From Prorocentrum cordatum (lineage: Eukaryota > Sar > Dinophyceae > Prorocentrales > Prorocentraceae): a stretch of DNA of 64,000 bases. The notes under the pieces are model-generated. The model was not told where the DNA came from, ran no database searches, and worked only from the letters and a program-made list of their open reading frames with translations. Every line of letters starts with the position of its first letter. The first letter of the stretch is position 1. The translations under genes and the position numbers were made by a program. Location of the stretch: contig CAUYUJ010015715.1 in assembly GCA_963575745.1 (NCBI GenBank), positions 269,929-333,928 of the forward strand, read 5' to 3'. Positions 51,441 through 61,454 of the stretch are shown piece after piece.

Positions 51441-51997
51441 CTCTCCCGGGCCCTCAGAGCCCACATCTCCGACGAGATGGTGTGTCCAATATGAGCGTGG
51501 TTCCTAGATTTCGGTCTCTGGGCCCCAGCATCGGGCCCCGGGACTGTCCAAAACAGATCCGAGACGAGAAACGATCCCCAAGGAGATGATCGGGACCTTG
51601 CTAAAGACGGGGATGGAAAAGAAAACAAAAAAAAAAAAAAAAAAACGTCGTACAAAACACGTCGCGTGTTTTTCGGCTACACGCAAGGGGTTACCCTGGG
51701 TAAGAGTGTCCTTTGGTGCGCGGCTTCTGGGGGGGCGCGGGGTAGCCAAATACAAGCGCGCAAGACGCCACTGCCGCCTCGAGTTCAGCGATCGGTGGAC
51801 CCCATTGGGCCCGCACCAAAGGTCACTCCGGCGAAAGGTCACTCCTACATTTAGTAGAATTTGTTTGTCCCAACCTTCCTGCGTTGGGCACTCGTTTTGA
51901 ACAGAGCGCTGTGGTTTCCGGTGTTCCTCCTTCTCCCGCCTCCCTCCTCCTCTCCTCTTCTTTCCTGTCGCCCCGCTCGTTCCTGCGACTAGTTTGC
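51441..51997. other. Intron sequence, unassigned
   Basis: An A-tract of 19 lies at about 51627-51645. 51920-51970 is CT-rich. Nothing else seen. Confidence 0.5.
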
Positions 51998-52340
51998 GAA
52001 ACGTACCCACATCAATGCAGCATACCATACATAATGTGCACTCGTGTTGAAGCCCTTGTCGCGCACCCTTTTGTCTAGGACTGAGAGTGTGCCCACTCTC
52101 GGGCACCCCTGGTCCTGTGCGTCTCCAGCGCTTCGGCGTGTGGCCGGCCATCCCCACGAGGACCTGCCACAACCAACCACACGGGGCAGGCCGACGCTGT
52201 CACGAACGACGCCTCCTTTTCCGACTGTGTGAAACATCACTGTGTGCAACACCCAGATCGCCAGAAGACGTCACGCGGGCTCATTGCGGTAAGCGCAGGC
52301 AGCTGAACTGCCTGCGTCAACCGAGAGCCTGGCGTTCTGG
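51998..52340 (+). repeat. Dispersed repeat of about 335 bp, copy 1
   Basis: Closely similar to 57940-58275: ACATAATGTGCA, CGGGCACCCCTGGTCCTG, GACGCTGTCACGAACGACGC, CATCACTGTGTGCAACACCC and AGGCAGCTGAACTGCCTGCG are shared. The last of these is a small hairpin. No coding potential. Confidence 0.85.
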
Positions 52341-52535
52341 CCTTCAAAGAAGGGTGGAAACAACTGCCACCGTTTTCATGACATCGCGGCCTCCGCGGCC
52401 TCCCAGCTGATGAATTGGTGACCATCCGCGGGGTGCCAACCTTTTCAGTGAACGGATGCCAACCACGGCCCAGGGGTGTGAGCCACCTGGCCCCTGCTGT
52501 TTTGCGCTCGTGGGACACCTCGCTCGAGAAAGCCT
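52341..52535. other. Unassigned spacer
   Basis: No recognised content. Confidence 0.5.
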
Positions 52536-53110
52536 ACTGTTTCTTCCGCGCCGACTTCTTCCGAACGACTTTTTCCGAACGACTTCTTCCGGACGACTTC
52601 TTCCGGACGGCTTCTTCCGAATCACTTCTTCTGAACGACTTCTTCCGGACGACTTCTTCCGAACGACTTCTTCCGCGACGACTTCTTCCCGGCGATTTCT
52701 TCCGAACCACTTCTTCCGGGCGACGTCTTCCGGACGACTTCTTTCGACTTCTTCAGAACGGCTTCCTCCGAGCGACTTCGAACATTTCTCCCCCGCTTCG
52801 TCGTGCATCCTCCATGTCCTCCTCCTACTCCTTGTTTTTGTTCCTCGTTCTCCTTCGATCTGCTCCGCGACGGTCTCTCCCTAGAACGGTTTCTTCCTAG
52901 CACGGCTTCTTCCGCGACGATTTCTTCTGGGCGACTTCTGCCGGACGACTCCTTCCGAACGACTTCTTCCGGACGACTTCTTCCGAACGATTTTGCTCCG
53001 CGACGAATTCTTCCGGACGATTTCTTCCGGGCGACTTCATCCGAGACGATTTCTTCCGGACGAATTCATCTAAGGAGATTTTCCGTGCGAAGTCTTCCGA
53101 CGGTGTCTTC
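52536..53110 (+). repeat. Minisatellite of 14 bp units (CTTCTTCCGGACGA), two blocks
   Basis: 52536-52770 and 52893-53110 consist of CTTCTTCCGGACGA and variants. Because 14 is not a multiple of three, all frames translate into 14-residue repeats, which explains the Lys/Arg/Ser-rich open frames. The blocks are separated by CT-rich sequence. Confidence 0.9.
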
Positions 53111-54014
53111 TCCCGAGGCGCTTTCTGCCGGGCGATGTCTCCATGAAAACCTCAGACGGAATACTTCTACCGATGATGATTGATTCTCCCTCTCCCTCTG
53201 TGGGCACTGCTTCCTTGCGCCGCTTGAACGCGAGGGCAATGTTATATTGTTTTAACTCTTCTGCTGCAAATAGAACATCGACGCCTGTATGAAAAAAAAC
53301 ATAGATTTTTGTTGATTTTCGTGTAATTTGATTCTGTAGTCGAATGAGAATTAGAACGGTGGCTATAATAAGCCCTACTTGCAAGACTGCGACGGGGAAA
53401 ATAATCCAGTGCCTCATCCACGCGAATGACGCTATAACAAAACACTGCGCGACCCTCGACTCCATCAGCAGACGCTGCGCGCCCTGGCTATCTCCGCCTC
53501 GGACGCCCGGTGTCGGTCCGGGGCGCTGTCAAGCACTTCCGTCCATGCGCCTTCCCATCGAGCCGGCTGCCCTCCGGCCACTCTCGCGGCCGTCATGGGC
53601 GACCTCCCCTGGGCGAATTCTTCCGGAAGGGCTCTTCTGGGCGACCTCTTCCGACGGTGACCTCTTCTAGGGCGCCTTCTTCCGGGCCCCTTTTTCCAGG
53701 CGACTCTTCCTGGACGACTCTTTTCCCGAGGATGAGTTCTGCCGATGCGACTTTTTCTGGCCTGCTTCTCGCTCCTCGTCCTCCACCTCCCCGCTCTTCC
53801 TCCCAGGCCTCCCGTTATCCTCTCATCCCTCCTCACCCCTCACTCCTCCTGCCTGTTGCCTCCTCTCCTCTCTCCTTCCTGCCTCCTCCCTCCTCCCTCC
53901 TGCGTCTTCACCTCATCCTCCTGTTCCCTCCGCCCCTTTCCCCCCTGCGTCCTCCCCAGTCTTCCCCCCTTCCCTCTTCGTTCCTCTCTCCTCTTCCCTC
54001 CTCCCTTGTCCCTT
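53111..54014. repeat. Unassigned, with a third 14 bp-unit block and a pyrimidine tract
   Basis: 53170-53470 is lower in GC and has no recognised gene. 53600-53745 has CTTCTTCC-type units. 53755-54010 is rich in CCTCC/TCTCC. Confidence 0.6.
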
Positions 54015-54510
54015 TACTCGGCACGCGGCAAAGCCTGCGGGCCAGAAGCTGAAAAACTATTCCATTGGACTCGCCACGTGGCAAGCGCCTGGGGGGGCGA
54101 ACACATGTGTTACCCTTCTCTCCTCGCGACGTGGCGACGCTGGCTCGACTGACACAAATACTATGCCGCGCGAGTTGCCAGGTGGAGGCGACGGGGGAAC
54201 GAAACACAAACTGCTCCACTCCACGACTCGCCACGTGGCAACGCCTGCGAGACGGAACACATATTTGTTCGCTCTACTCATCACGTGGCAACACCGGGGG
54301 TGCGAAACAAATACTGTTCCACATTCCCTGCCACGAGGCAGCGCCTGCGGAGTGAAACCCCGCTCTACTTGGCACGTGGCATCGAAGCGGGGCGGCAACA
54401 TATGCTACTCCTCTGTACTCGCTCGCCGCGTAGCAACGCCACGTGGCAAGGCCTGAGAGGTACACAAAAATACTATCCCACTCAACTCGCCACGTGGCAA
54501 CGGCATGGGG
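54015..54510 (+). repeat. Minisatellite of about 60 bp units carrying GCCACGTGGC
   Basis: Around eight diverged units read ACTCGCCACGTGGCAACGCC, a spacer, AACACAAATACTGTTCCACT. GCCACGTGGC is a perfect palindrome with an E-box/G-box core. Some units have CGCGGC or CGAGGC instead. Confidence 0.8.
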
Positions 54511-54697
54511 AGCGAAGAACAAGTGCGCCAGCCCCCTTTCAGGGCCATCAATCTGCGAGGGTTAGGATCGCAGCTCCCTGTGCCAGTTGCAGTTTCCAGC
54601 TTCCACTGTTACAATCCTGCCTTCTGCTTCCTTACTGTTAATTGTTGCTCAACGCGCGAAAGGGGGGACACCGAAAAACGTTACCGTCCCCGAATCG
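54511..54697. other. Unassigned spacer
   Basis: No recognised content. Confidence 0.5.
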
Positions 54698-55043
54698 CGT
54701 TGTCCGCCGCCGCCGCCAAGTGTATTCCGTACTGTTTGTTGACAGGGATGGTGGGGGGAGGCCGCATCGGGTTTGCTGCGCATGCTCCGAATTTGGAGGC
54801 AGAGTGTGTTTCGTATTGTTTTCTTCAAAGGATGGTGGGGGGGGCCATCATTGACTCGGGTTGGTTCCCAATCGCCTGGGGGAGGGGGTGTATACTACTA
54901 GGGAACAATGATCAAGACTCCCTCCCCGCCCGCAAGCCGTGTCGCTCACTCCCACCCGCCCTCCCATACGTAGCACACGAGTCTGGCCCGAGCCTCAGCA
55001 TATTCAGCAGTCGTCGTTGGATGGGCAGCTACTGAGGGCCAAT

Positions 55044-55074
<31 letters not shown>

Positions 55075-55084
55075 CGCCGCCGCC

Positions 55085-55116
<32 letters not shown>

Positions 55117-55495
55117 TGCCCGCCGCCGCCGCCGCTGCCAACTCGCCGCCGCAGCCGCCACCGCCGCCGCCGCCGCCCGCCGCAGCCGCCGCCGCCGCCG
55201 CTTCGGCCGCCGCCCCCGCCGCCGCCGCCGCCACCGCCGCCGCCGCAGCAGCAGCCGCCGCAGCCGCCGCAGCCGCCGCCGCCGCCGCCGCCAAGTGTAT
55301 TCTGAATTGTTTTTGACAGGGATGGTGGGGGGAGGCCGCGTCGGTGTGGCTGCGCATGCTCCGAATTTGGAGGCAGAGTGTGTGTTTGTTTGGTTTTTGT
55401 TACAAGGGATGGTGGGGGGTGCCCGCATGATTGTGGGTTGGCTACCAGTCGCCTGGGGGAAGGGGTGTTTGTTAATAGGGAACAATGGTAAACCC
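54698..55495 (+). repeat. 215 bp direct repeat flanking a (GCC)n expansion
   Basis: 54698-54912 and 55280-55495 match (CCGCCAAGTGTATTC, GGGATGGTGGGGGGAGGCCG, CGCATGCTCCGAATTTGGAG, TAGGGAACAATG). The second copy begins in the GCC tract 55045-55295. Open frames in the tract encode poly-Pro or poly-Ala and are not called genes. Confidence 0.9.
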
Positions 55496-55880
55496 CTCCC
55501 CGGAAGGGAAGAAGGGGTTGTGGAAAAGGGAAGAAAGACATCGTTAGACCATTTGTCGCCCAAAAGGCTGGTGGGATTCGATGTTTCAAATTTCTGTCTG
55601 ACGGCCCTTGGACTTTTTGGCGTGGCCCGAAAATGGCACCGAAATCGCACGCGCCGCTAATGTGCTTGGTTCGATACTAGCTGAAACCGCGAAGCGGTTG
55701 AATGCAAAACGATTATGTTTGACTACTGTTCCCAATTCAGGCGACCAGAAAAACGGTATTTCTAGTGGAAAACAATGGTTTTCGCATGTTCGTCGCATGT
55801 TGTGCTACCCGTGCCCGTTTTCAGCCGCCGCATGAGATGGCGGTCATCTTTTGCGAAGGACGAAAACCCCACGAGGGGCC
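55496..55880. other. Unassigned sequence
   Basis: Balanced GC. A 75-codon plus frame (55608-55835) has no recognised domain. Confidence 0.45.
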
Positions 55881-56000
55881 CCGCGCGACAGGCAGGGGTG
55901 GATCGCGGATGGGTTGTGGGCAGGTCGCAGGGTGGATCGCGGGCGGGTCGCGGGTGGGTCGCGGGGCGGTTCGCGGGCGGGCCGCGGGGCGGGCCGCGGG
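55881..56000 (+). repeat. GGGTCGCGGGCG-type minisatellite
   Basis: Irregular 10-12 bp units GGGTGGATCGC / GGGCGGGTCGC. Confidence 0.75.
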
Positions 56001-56904
56001 GTGGAGCGACGACAAGAAACAGCAAAAGGAGCAATAGCGACAGCAGTAGCAAATTCAACAAAAGCCAGTTCTGCGGATACCCGCTTCAACCCAGTACCCA
56101 GGGACGGCGTAGGACCGTTCGGCCCTATCACTCTGATGTGTTATCAGATACTGCGCTTCCTGGGGGAACGGCTCCGAAGCGGGGCAACGCGCGGGCGGGG
56201 CCGCGTAGGCGGGACCGGGCTGGCGGGACCACGGGGGGTGGATGCATGGGCGACATGAATACGCGGACACGTGGCCCCGTTTGCGGAGGCCACCTTTCGG
56301 CGCCCGATGCGCGGCGCCCCAAGGGCGAGGCGAGGGGCGGGGCACGATGGGCGGGCGTCGCCAACAACAGCAAGGAAATTGACTTACGCGCGCTGGAAAC
56401 GCGCGGGCACCTCCCCAGAAATCCAGCGCAGCTTCGGGGAGAAATTGCGAAAGCCAGACATGGCGAACAAAAGGGTCGGACCTGTGGTGAGCGCTGTTAT
56501 TGCATCGCGACTGACGCGCATTTTCAAGACAAGCCTCCGAGTAGTACGTAAATGAGGGCGCGAGCAATATGCGTCGCAACTCTCGCGTCCAGCGCGCTGC
56601 GACGAGCGAGCGCATCAAAAGCGCTGTTTCGCGCGGCTACAACGCATGTTTCGCGCGCGCAAGGCAAGTGACTTGTATCGCACTCAGTAAAACGTATCAT
56701 CATATTGCCAGATTGTTTTTTTGCCCAGGAGCTGCATTCATGTTGGACGCGTTGCCTTGATGCAATCTTCAAGTTGCTTCGCGTTCGTAACTCCGCAAAT
56801 CACTTGCAACTCAAAAAAAAAACTCGGCCCACCAACCTGCCAGTTATAACAACTCTGGCGGATTTGCAACGTAGTTACGCGCTGTCAACATAGTGGGTGC
56901 GGTC
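56001..56904. other. Unassigned sequence
   Basis: Short open frames on both strands without domains. No dispersed element recognised. Confidence 0.45.
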
Positions 56905-57160
56905 AGGCACATGCGAACCCTGACACTGTGGCCTTCGGCGGCGCTCCCCGTGTGAAGGGTGTGCCGAAACGAGCGCGGGGGCGCCATGCGAACCCTGCCA
57001 CTGGGGCCTTCGGCGGAACTCCCTACGAGGGCACGAACATGCGAGGGGTGTGCCCGAACAAGTGTGGTAGCGCCATGCGAACCCTGCCACAAAGGCCTTC
57101 GGTAGAGCTCCAAATAGGGCCACGCACGAGACGTGAGAGAGGTGCGCCGACATGAGCGCA
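56905..57160 (+). repeat. Array of about 90 bp units, third location
   Basis: GGCCTTCGG(C/T)(G/A)G..CTCC, GTGTGCCGAAACGAGCGCG and CGCCATGCGAACCCTGCCAC recur, the same family as 16380-17905 and 28085-28955, in forward orientation. Confidence 0.8.
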
Positions 57161-57174
57161 ATGACGCCATGCGA

Positions 57175-57680
57175 ACTTTTCCCGGTCGACCTCTTCCAGT
57201 CGACTCCTTCCGGGCGAATTCTTCTGGACGACTTCTTCCAATTTTTTTTCCGGACGATTTCTTCCGGACGACTTCTTCTGGGTGACTTCTTCCGGACGAC
57301 TTCTTCCGGACGGATTCATTCGGACGACTTCTTTCGGACGATTTCTTCCAGGCGACTTTTCCCGAGACGAGTTCTTCCGGACGAGTTCTTCAGAACCATT
57401 TCTTCCGAACCACCTCTTCCAAACGCCTTCTTCCGAACACATTATTTGTCATCGCCCTCCTATCCCTCCTCCTTCTCCCCGTCTTCGCCGCACCGACCTC
57501 TCGAGAAAAACCTGTGTCTCGACGACTTCTTCCAGACGACACCTTCCGAACGACTTCTTCCCGACTACTTCTTCCGAAGGCGACTTCTTCCACGGCGACT
57601 TCTTCTGGACCACTTTTGTCCGGGCGACTCCCTCCGGAAGAAAATTCTTCCGGGAGAAGTCGTCGCGGAACAAATCGTCG
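57175..57680 (+). repeat. 14 bp-unit minisatellite, two more blocks
   Basis: 57175-57440 and 57505-57680 are CTTCTTCCGGACGA variants as at 52536-53110, again separated by CT-rich sequence. Confidence 0.88.
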
Positions 57681-57939
57681 TCTTTCCTCGAGAGGCCCAT
57701 CCTGGCCTCCAGGGCCGTCGAAGCCAAGCTACCAGAGTTGTACACGGACACGGCAACAAAGTCAGAATGCACCTGCGAAGCACCCTGTTTGAGGCGATCA
57801 TTGCTAATTTTCAGACTGCAGGGCCGAACACCGGAGGAAGTTGGTCTCAAAACGACCACGTCGCGTGGACGCTGACCGCCCGCGCCGACGTCGAGTTCTG
57901 GCGAAATTTTCAGCTGATAACCAAGAGCTTGCACTGCGT
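57681..57939. other. Unassigned spacer
   Basis: No recognised content. Confidence 0.5.
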
Positions 57940-58275
57940 ATCCACATCCGTGCAACATACAAGACATAATGTGCATCCGCGTTGAAGCCCGTGTCGTGCA
58001 CCTTTTGGTCTAAGAGTGAATATGCCCACTTTCTCGGGCACCCCTGGTCCTGTCTCGAGCGTTTCGGCGAGTGGCCGTCTATCCTCACGAGGACCTGCCA
58101 CAACCAGCCACACGGGGCAGGCCGACGCTGTCACGAACGACGCCTCCGTTTTTGATCGTGTGAAACATCACTGTGTGCAACACCCAGATCGCCAGAAGAT
58201 GTCAAGCGGGCTCAGTGCGATGAGCGCAGGCAGCTGAACTGCCTGCGTCAACCGAGGGTCTGGCTCTTGCGTTTT
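57940..58275 (+). repeat. Dispersed repeat of about 335 bp, copy 2
   Basis: Partner of 51998-52340, same orientation, about 5.9 kb away. In both places a 14 bp-unit array lies near by. Confidence 0.85.
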
Positions 58276-58309
58276 CACGAAAGGGAGGGAACAACTCTGC
58301 GTGCCAGCT

Positions 58310-59770
58310 TGCCTCCTACCTGGCCATCCCTGGGGGGGCTGCAATCTGCAAAACTGTCGCCACTTTCGAAGGCAGCTGGGGGGTCAAGTTGAACGACGTC
58401 TTACGCTGATCACCAGGAGACCTCGCCATCCTTGCGGGGCTGCGATCTGCGAATATGTCGCCAGTTTCGGGGGCTGCTGGGGGTCCAACGGAGTGACGTC
58501 CTAACCAGATTCAGATGGCACCTCGCCGTCCCTGGGGGGGCTGCGATCTGCGAAACTGTTGCCACTTTCGCGGGCTGCTTGGGGGTCCAGCGGAGTGACG
58601 TCTTACCCATATCCAGATAAGACCTCGCCATCCCTGGGGGGCTGTAATTTGCAAAACGGTTGTCACTTTCGAGAGCTGCCGGGGGGTCCATCGGAATGAC
58701 GTCTCACCAAGATTCAGATGAATCCTCGCTATCCTTGTGAGGTTGCGATCTGCGAAACTGTCGCCACTTTCGCAGGTTTCTGGGGGGTCCAGCGGAGCGA
58801 CGTCCTACCCAGATTCAGATATGACCTCGCCATCCCTGGGGGGCTGCGATCTGCGAAACTGTCTCCATTTTCGAGAGCTGCTGGGGGGCCCTGCGGAGTG
58901 ACGTCCTAACCAACTCTAAATGAAATCTCGCCATCCCTGCGCGGATGCGACCTGCGAAACGGTCGCCGCTTTCGAGGGTTTTTGAAAGGGCCCAGCGGAG
59001 CAACGTCCTACTCGGATCCAGATGAGACCTCGTCATCACTGTGGGGCAGCGATCTGCGCAACTGGCGCCTCTTTCGAGGGCTGCTGGGGGGGTCCAACGG
59101 AGTGACGTCCTAACCAGATTCAGATGGCACCTCGCCATCCCTGGGGGGGCTGCGATCTGCGAAACTGTTGCCATTTTCGAAACCTGTTGGGGGTCCAGCG
59201 GAATGACGTCTTGCCCACATTCATATTGGGCCTCGCCATCCCTGTGGGGATGCGATATGCGAAACTGTCGCCACTGTCGAAGCCTGCTGGTGGGTCCAGC
59301 GGAGTGACGTCTTACCCCGAATCAAAATGAGACCTCGCCACCCCTGGGGGATGCGATCTGCGAAACTGTTGTCACGTTCGAGGGCTGCTGGGGGTCCAGC
59401 AGAACGACGTCTTACCCGGATCCAAATGGGACCTCGCCATCCCGGCGGTGCTGCGATCTGTGAAACTGTCGCCGCTTTCGAGAGCTGCTGGGGGGGGGGG
59501 TCGAGCGGAGCGGCGTCTCACCCAGATTTAGATGAGTCCTCGCTGCCCTTGTGGGGCTGCGATCTACGAAACTGTTGCCACTTTCAGCGGAGTGACGTCG
59601 TACCCAGATTCATATGAAATTTCGCCATCCCTGTGGGGCTGCGATCTGTGGAACTGTCGTCATTTTCGAGGGCTGCTGGGGGGTCTAACGTCTGGCGGAG
59701 TGACGTCCTGCGCTGACCTCCAGGAAACCTCGCATCCCTGGGGGGCTGCGAAGCTGGCGGGCGAGCTGGG
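58310..59770 (+). repeat. Tandem array of 101 bp units, about 14 copies
   Basis: GCGATCTGCGAAACTGT occurs at 58442, 58543, 58745, 58846 and on to 59641 with spacing of 100-103 bp, apart from one 106 bp and one 82 bp step. Each unit also has GTCCAGCGGAGTGACGTC and AGATTCAGATG..ACCTCGCCATCC. Units differ by about 10-15 percent. Confidence 0.97.
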
Positions 59771-60440
59771 CTTGGCTCGCTTCTTGCACTAACTAAAAGC
59801 AAGTTTAATCATTTTGTCGAACGCCGCGGCGACCTGGCGCAAGCAACGCTGCACATGTAGCGCAAGACCGGCAAAAGCAACACGCTTCGGTTTCCTCCAG
59901 TCACTTTCGTCGTCGTCGTCCTCTGCCCCCTGCCACCTTCCTTCTGCTGCTGCCGCGCTGACGGTTCGGTCCCCCACGCGTCCTTTTCGTACCCTTCGTT
60001 CCCGCCCCCAAGTCCTCAAGCCTGGGCCCTCGCTCCTCGTCCTTCTGTTGTTGTCCTGTGAACGGTGCCACGTGAGCACACCCCACGTAGCTTGCACAAC
60101 AAATAACGGCGATTGCGCAGTCATTGTCCTGGCAAGGTTGGGCCCATCCCTCTTGTCACTAGAAGCAAATGGATTGGGTACGTCACTAGGTAATGTTCGG
60201 CCTCTGGGGGGCCCTCGGCCCTGGAACCGTCATACAAATATTCAGGATGAAACGCTGGTCTTGGGGAATGGGTCGAGACCTGTGGGGATCGACGTTTTGA
60301 AAAAGCATGACGTCGGGGGTCTAGGGACGTGTGTTAGCTCCAGCGTGCGCTTGTCCACCCAGGCGATTCAGCACACTGCAGGCAACGTAACGAGAGCCGA
60401 CACATGCTGCGTGCTGGCGGTGGAGCTGAACGCGTTAGTG
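59771..60440. other. Unassigned intron sequence
   Basis: A plus frame (59814-60464) is open for 216 codons without a recognisable domain, and ends inside a MITE. An isolated CACGTAGCTTGCAC unit lies at about 60085. Confidence 0.45.
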
Positions 60441-60443
60441 TTT

Positions 60444-60595
60444 GACACCGCGAGAATCGTTTAACCTTGAGGGAACGGGGCTGTCCGATAGCGCAGCTCG
60501 CTCGATGCCCACCAGTTCCAGGCCACTGGCGGCGTTCAACCTTGAACGCCCAGGCTGGAGTCGCCGCCGCGTCGACACGACACGAACATGCCGTA
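60444..60595. mobile_element. MITE family X, copy 2
   Basis: TTTGACACCGCGAGAATCGT, GGCGTTCAACCTTGAACGCC (arms of nine around CC) and the end GTCGACACGACACGAACATG, then CCGTA, match 62189-62380. The left end is not clear. Confidence 0.6.
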
Positions 60596-60638
60596 AACAC
60601 ACATTGAGCTATAACACACGTCCCGAGGATAACCGAGC

Positions 60639-60761
60639 CTTCTGGAAGCACTCCATGAAGCGCTCCTTGCGCTGCTTGCGCACCTCCTCGAACTTCGCGT
60701 CCACGTCCTCGATCTCCTTCCGCGCGGCGTCCGCCTCGTGGGACGCGGCCTGAACGTGTTC
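60639..60761 (-). CDS. SMC1: SMC1 cohesin subunit, internal exon (coiled coil near the head)
   Basis: 41 codons, phase 0, after CAG at 60764-60762. It reads EHVQAASHEADAARKEIEDV, then DAKFEEVRKQRKERFMECFQ plus K. This corresponds to the AARK..FE.(V/I)K..R..F..CF segment of SMC1 immediately before V..I..IY, which is what the next exon (51440) begins with. The donor is GC. Family assignment is from recalled SMC1 sequence patterns; frame and splice signals agree. Confidence 0.82.
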
Positions 60762-61147
60762 CTGATCGGCAGCGTTCGGGATGGAACCGGCTCAGGCGGA
60801 GAGAAGCATCGACCTGGCATTGGCGACACATCACCGTTGAGTTGGCGACAGGCCCCCGATGGCGAACCCGCGCGCTCCCGGGCGGGGTCGGGCCATCGGG
60901 CCCCTCGTCTGCGAGGAATGGGCGATTGTGCATCGAGGCGCCCCCCCGGCCCCAATCCGCTCAAAGTCGGTTCCCGGGACCCTCCTGGGGTTCATCCCGA
61001 CATGTGTTTTGGCGCGGGCCCAGCCGTGGCGACGAGAAGCCTCCACGAGGCCCAAGGAGAACGAGACACGCGAGCGAGGGCCGCCTTCGTCTCGAGCGGC
61101 CTCCCGTGAGACTATCCCCCCCGCTGCCGTTGCCCCCCGAGCTCCGC
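60762..61147 (-). other. SMC1 intron of 386 bp (GC-AG)
   Basis: On the minus strand it starts GCGGAG after GGC GTC and ends GATCAG before GAA. It includes MITE-like repeat Z (60818-60942). Confidence 0.7.
60818..60942. mobile_element. MITE-like repeat family Z, copy 2, inside an SMC1 intron
   Basis: TTGGCGACACATCACCGTTG, GACAGGCCCCCGATGGCG and GGGCGATTGTGCATCGAGG align with 18868-18990 and 63147-63270. Confidence 0.55.
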
Positions 61148-61216
61148 GACGCCCCGCATCTGCTCGGTGGCCTTCAGGTTCGGGCTCAGCCGCTTCAGCT
61201 CCACCGCGAGGCGATC
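61148..61216 (-). CDS. SMC1: SMC1 cohesin subunit, 69 bp exon
   Basis: 23 codons, phase 0, after TAG at 61219-61217. It reads DRLAVELKRLSPNLKATEQM, then RGV, matching the L..I(A/S)PN(M/L)KA.E....V signature before the SMC1 C-terminal head. Upstream it continues without a gap in the heptad pattern from the exon ending at 61389. The donor is GC. Confidence 0.82.
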
Positions 61217-61388
61217 CTAGGAAGGCACCAACTATACACCAACACCGATCCTGGCCAGGATCACCCTGGGCCCAGGATCGGTGTATACGCCCTCCTGCCT
61301 TGGGCAAGAAGGCATATACACCGATCCTGGGCCCAGGGTGATCCTGGCCAGGATCGGTGTTGGTGTATAGTTGGTGCCCTCCGAGATC
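61217..61388 (-). other. SMC1 intron of 172 bp made almost wholly of a foldback element (GA-AG)
   Basis: The upstream exon ends GAG CTG. The intron starts GATCTCGG and ends TTCCTAG, and the next exon starts GATCGCC. GGATC is therefore repeated at both junctions, like a target duplication. Only 17 of 172 bp lie outside the foldback 61224-61378. A GC donor is available a few bases in, but it would shift the frame. Confidence 0.68.
61224..61378. mobile_element. Foldback element (family F, copy 2), inside SMC1
   Basis: The 68 nt arms 61224-61291 and 61311-61378 are reverse complements at 67 of 68 positions, with a 19 nt loop. They start GGCACCAACTATACACCAAC and include GATCCTGGCCAGGATC and CTGGGCCCAG. 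The inner part matches the foldback at 19661-19821. Confidence 0.95.
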
Positions 61389-61454
61389 CAGCTCGGAGCG
61401 GTACTCCTCCTCCAGCATCCTGGCCGCGGGGCCGCAGGAGGCGGCTCGCTTCTC
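61389..61454 (-). CDS. SMC1: SMC1 cohesin subunit, most upstream exon seen
   Basis: 22 codons, phase 0, after CCAG at 61456-61455 and a pyrimidine-rich run. It reads EKRAASCGPAARMLEEEYRS, then EL, continuing as a coiled coil into the next exon. This part is poorly conserved in SMC1 proteins, so its assignment depends on frame, splice signals and the heptad pattern. Earlier exons must lie beyond the window; none is recognisable between 61455 and 64000. Confidence 0.6.

Larger units (their letters stand above)
51441..60638 (-). other. SMC1 intron of 9198 bp (GC-AG)
   Basis: On the minus strand the upstream exon ends TTC CAG AAG, the intron starts GCTCGG and ends GGGAGAG before GTC. It holds the tandem arrays listed below and no recognisable gene on the SMC1 strand. 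Confidence 0.72.

Noticed and set aside
52536-57680. Lys/Arg/Ser-rich repeat proteins
   Set aside because: They are translations of a 14 bp unit, which gives a repeat peptide in every frame.
59814-60464. 216-codon plus frame
   Set aside because: No domain, Ser-rich start from a CGTCGT tract, and it ends inside a MITE on the strand opposite to SMC1.
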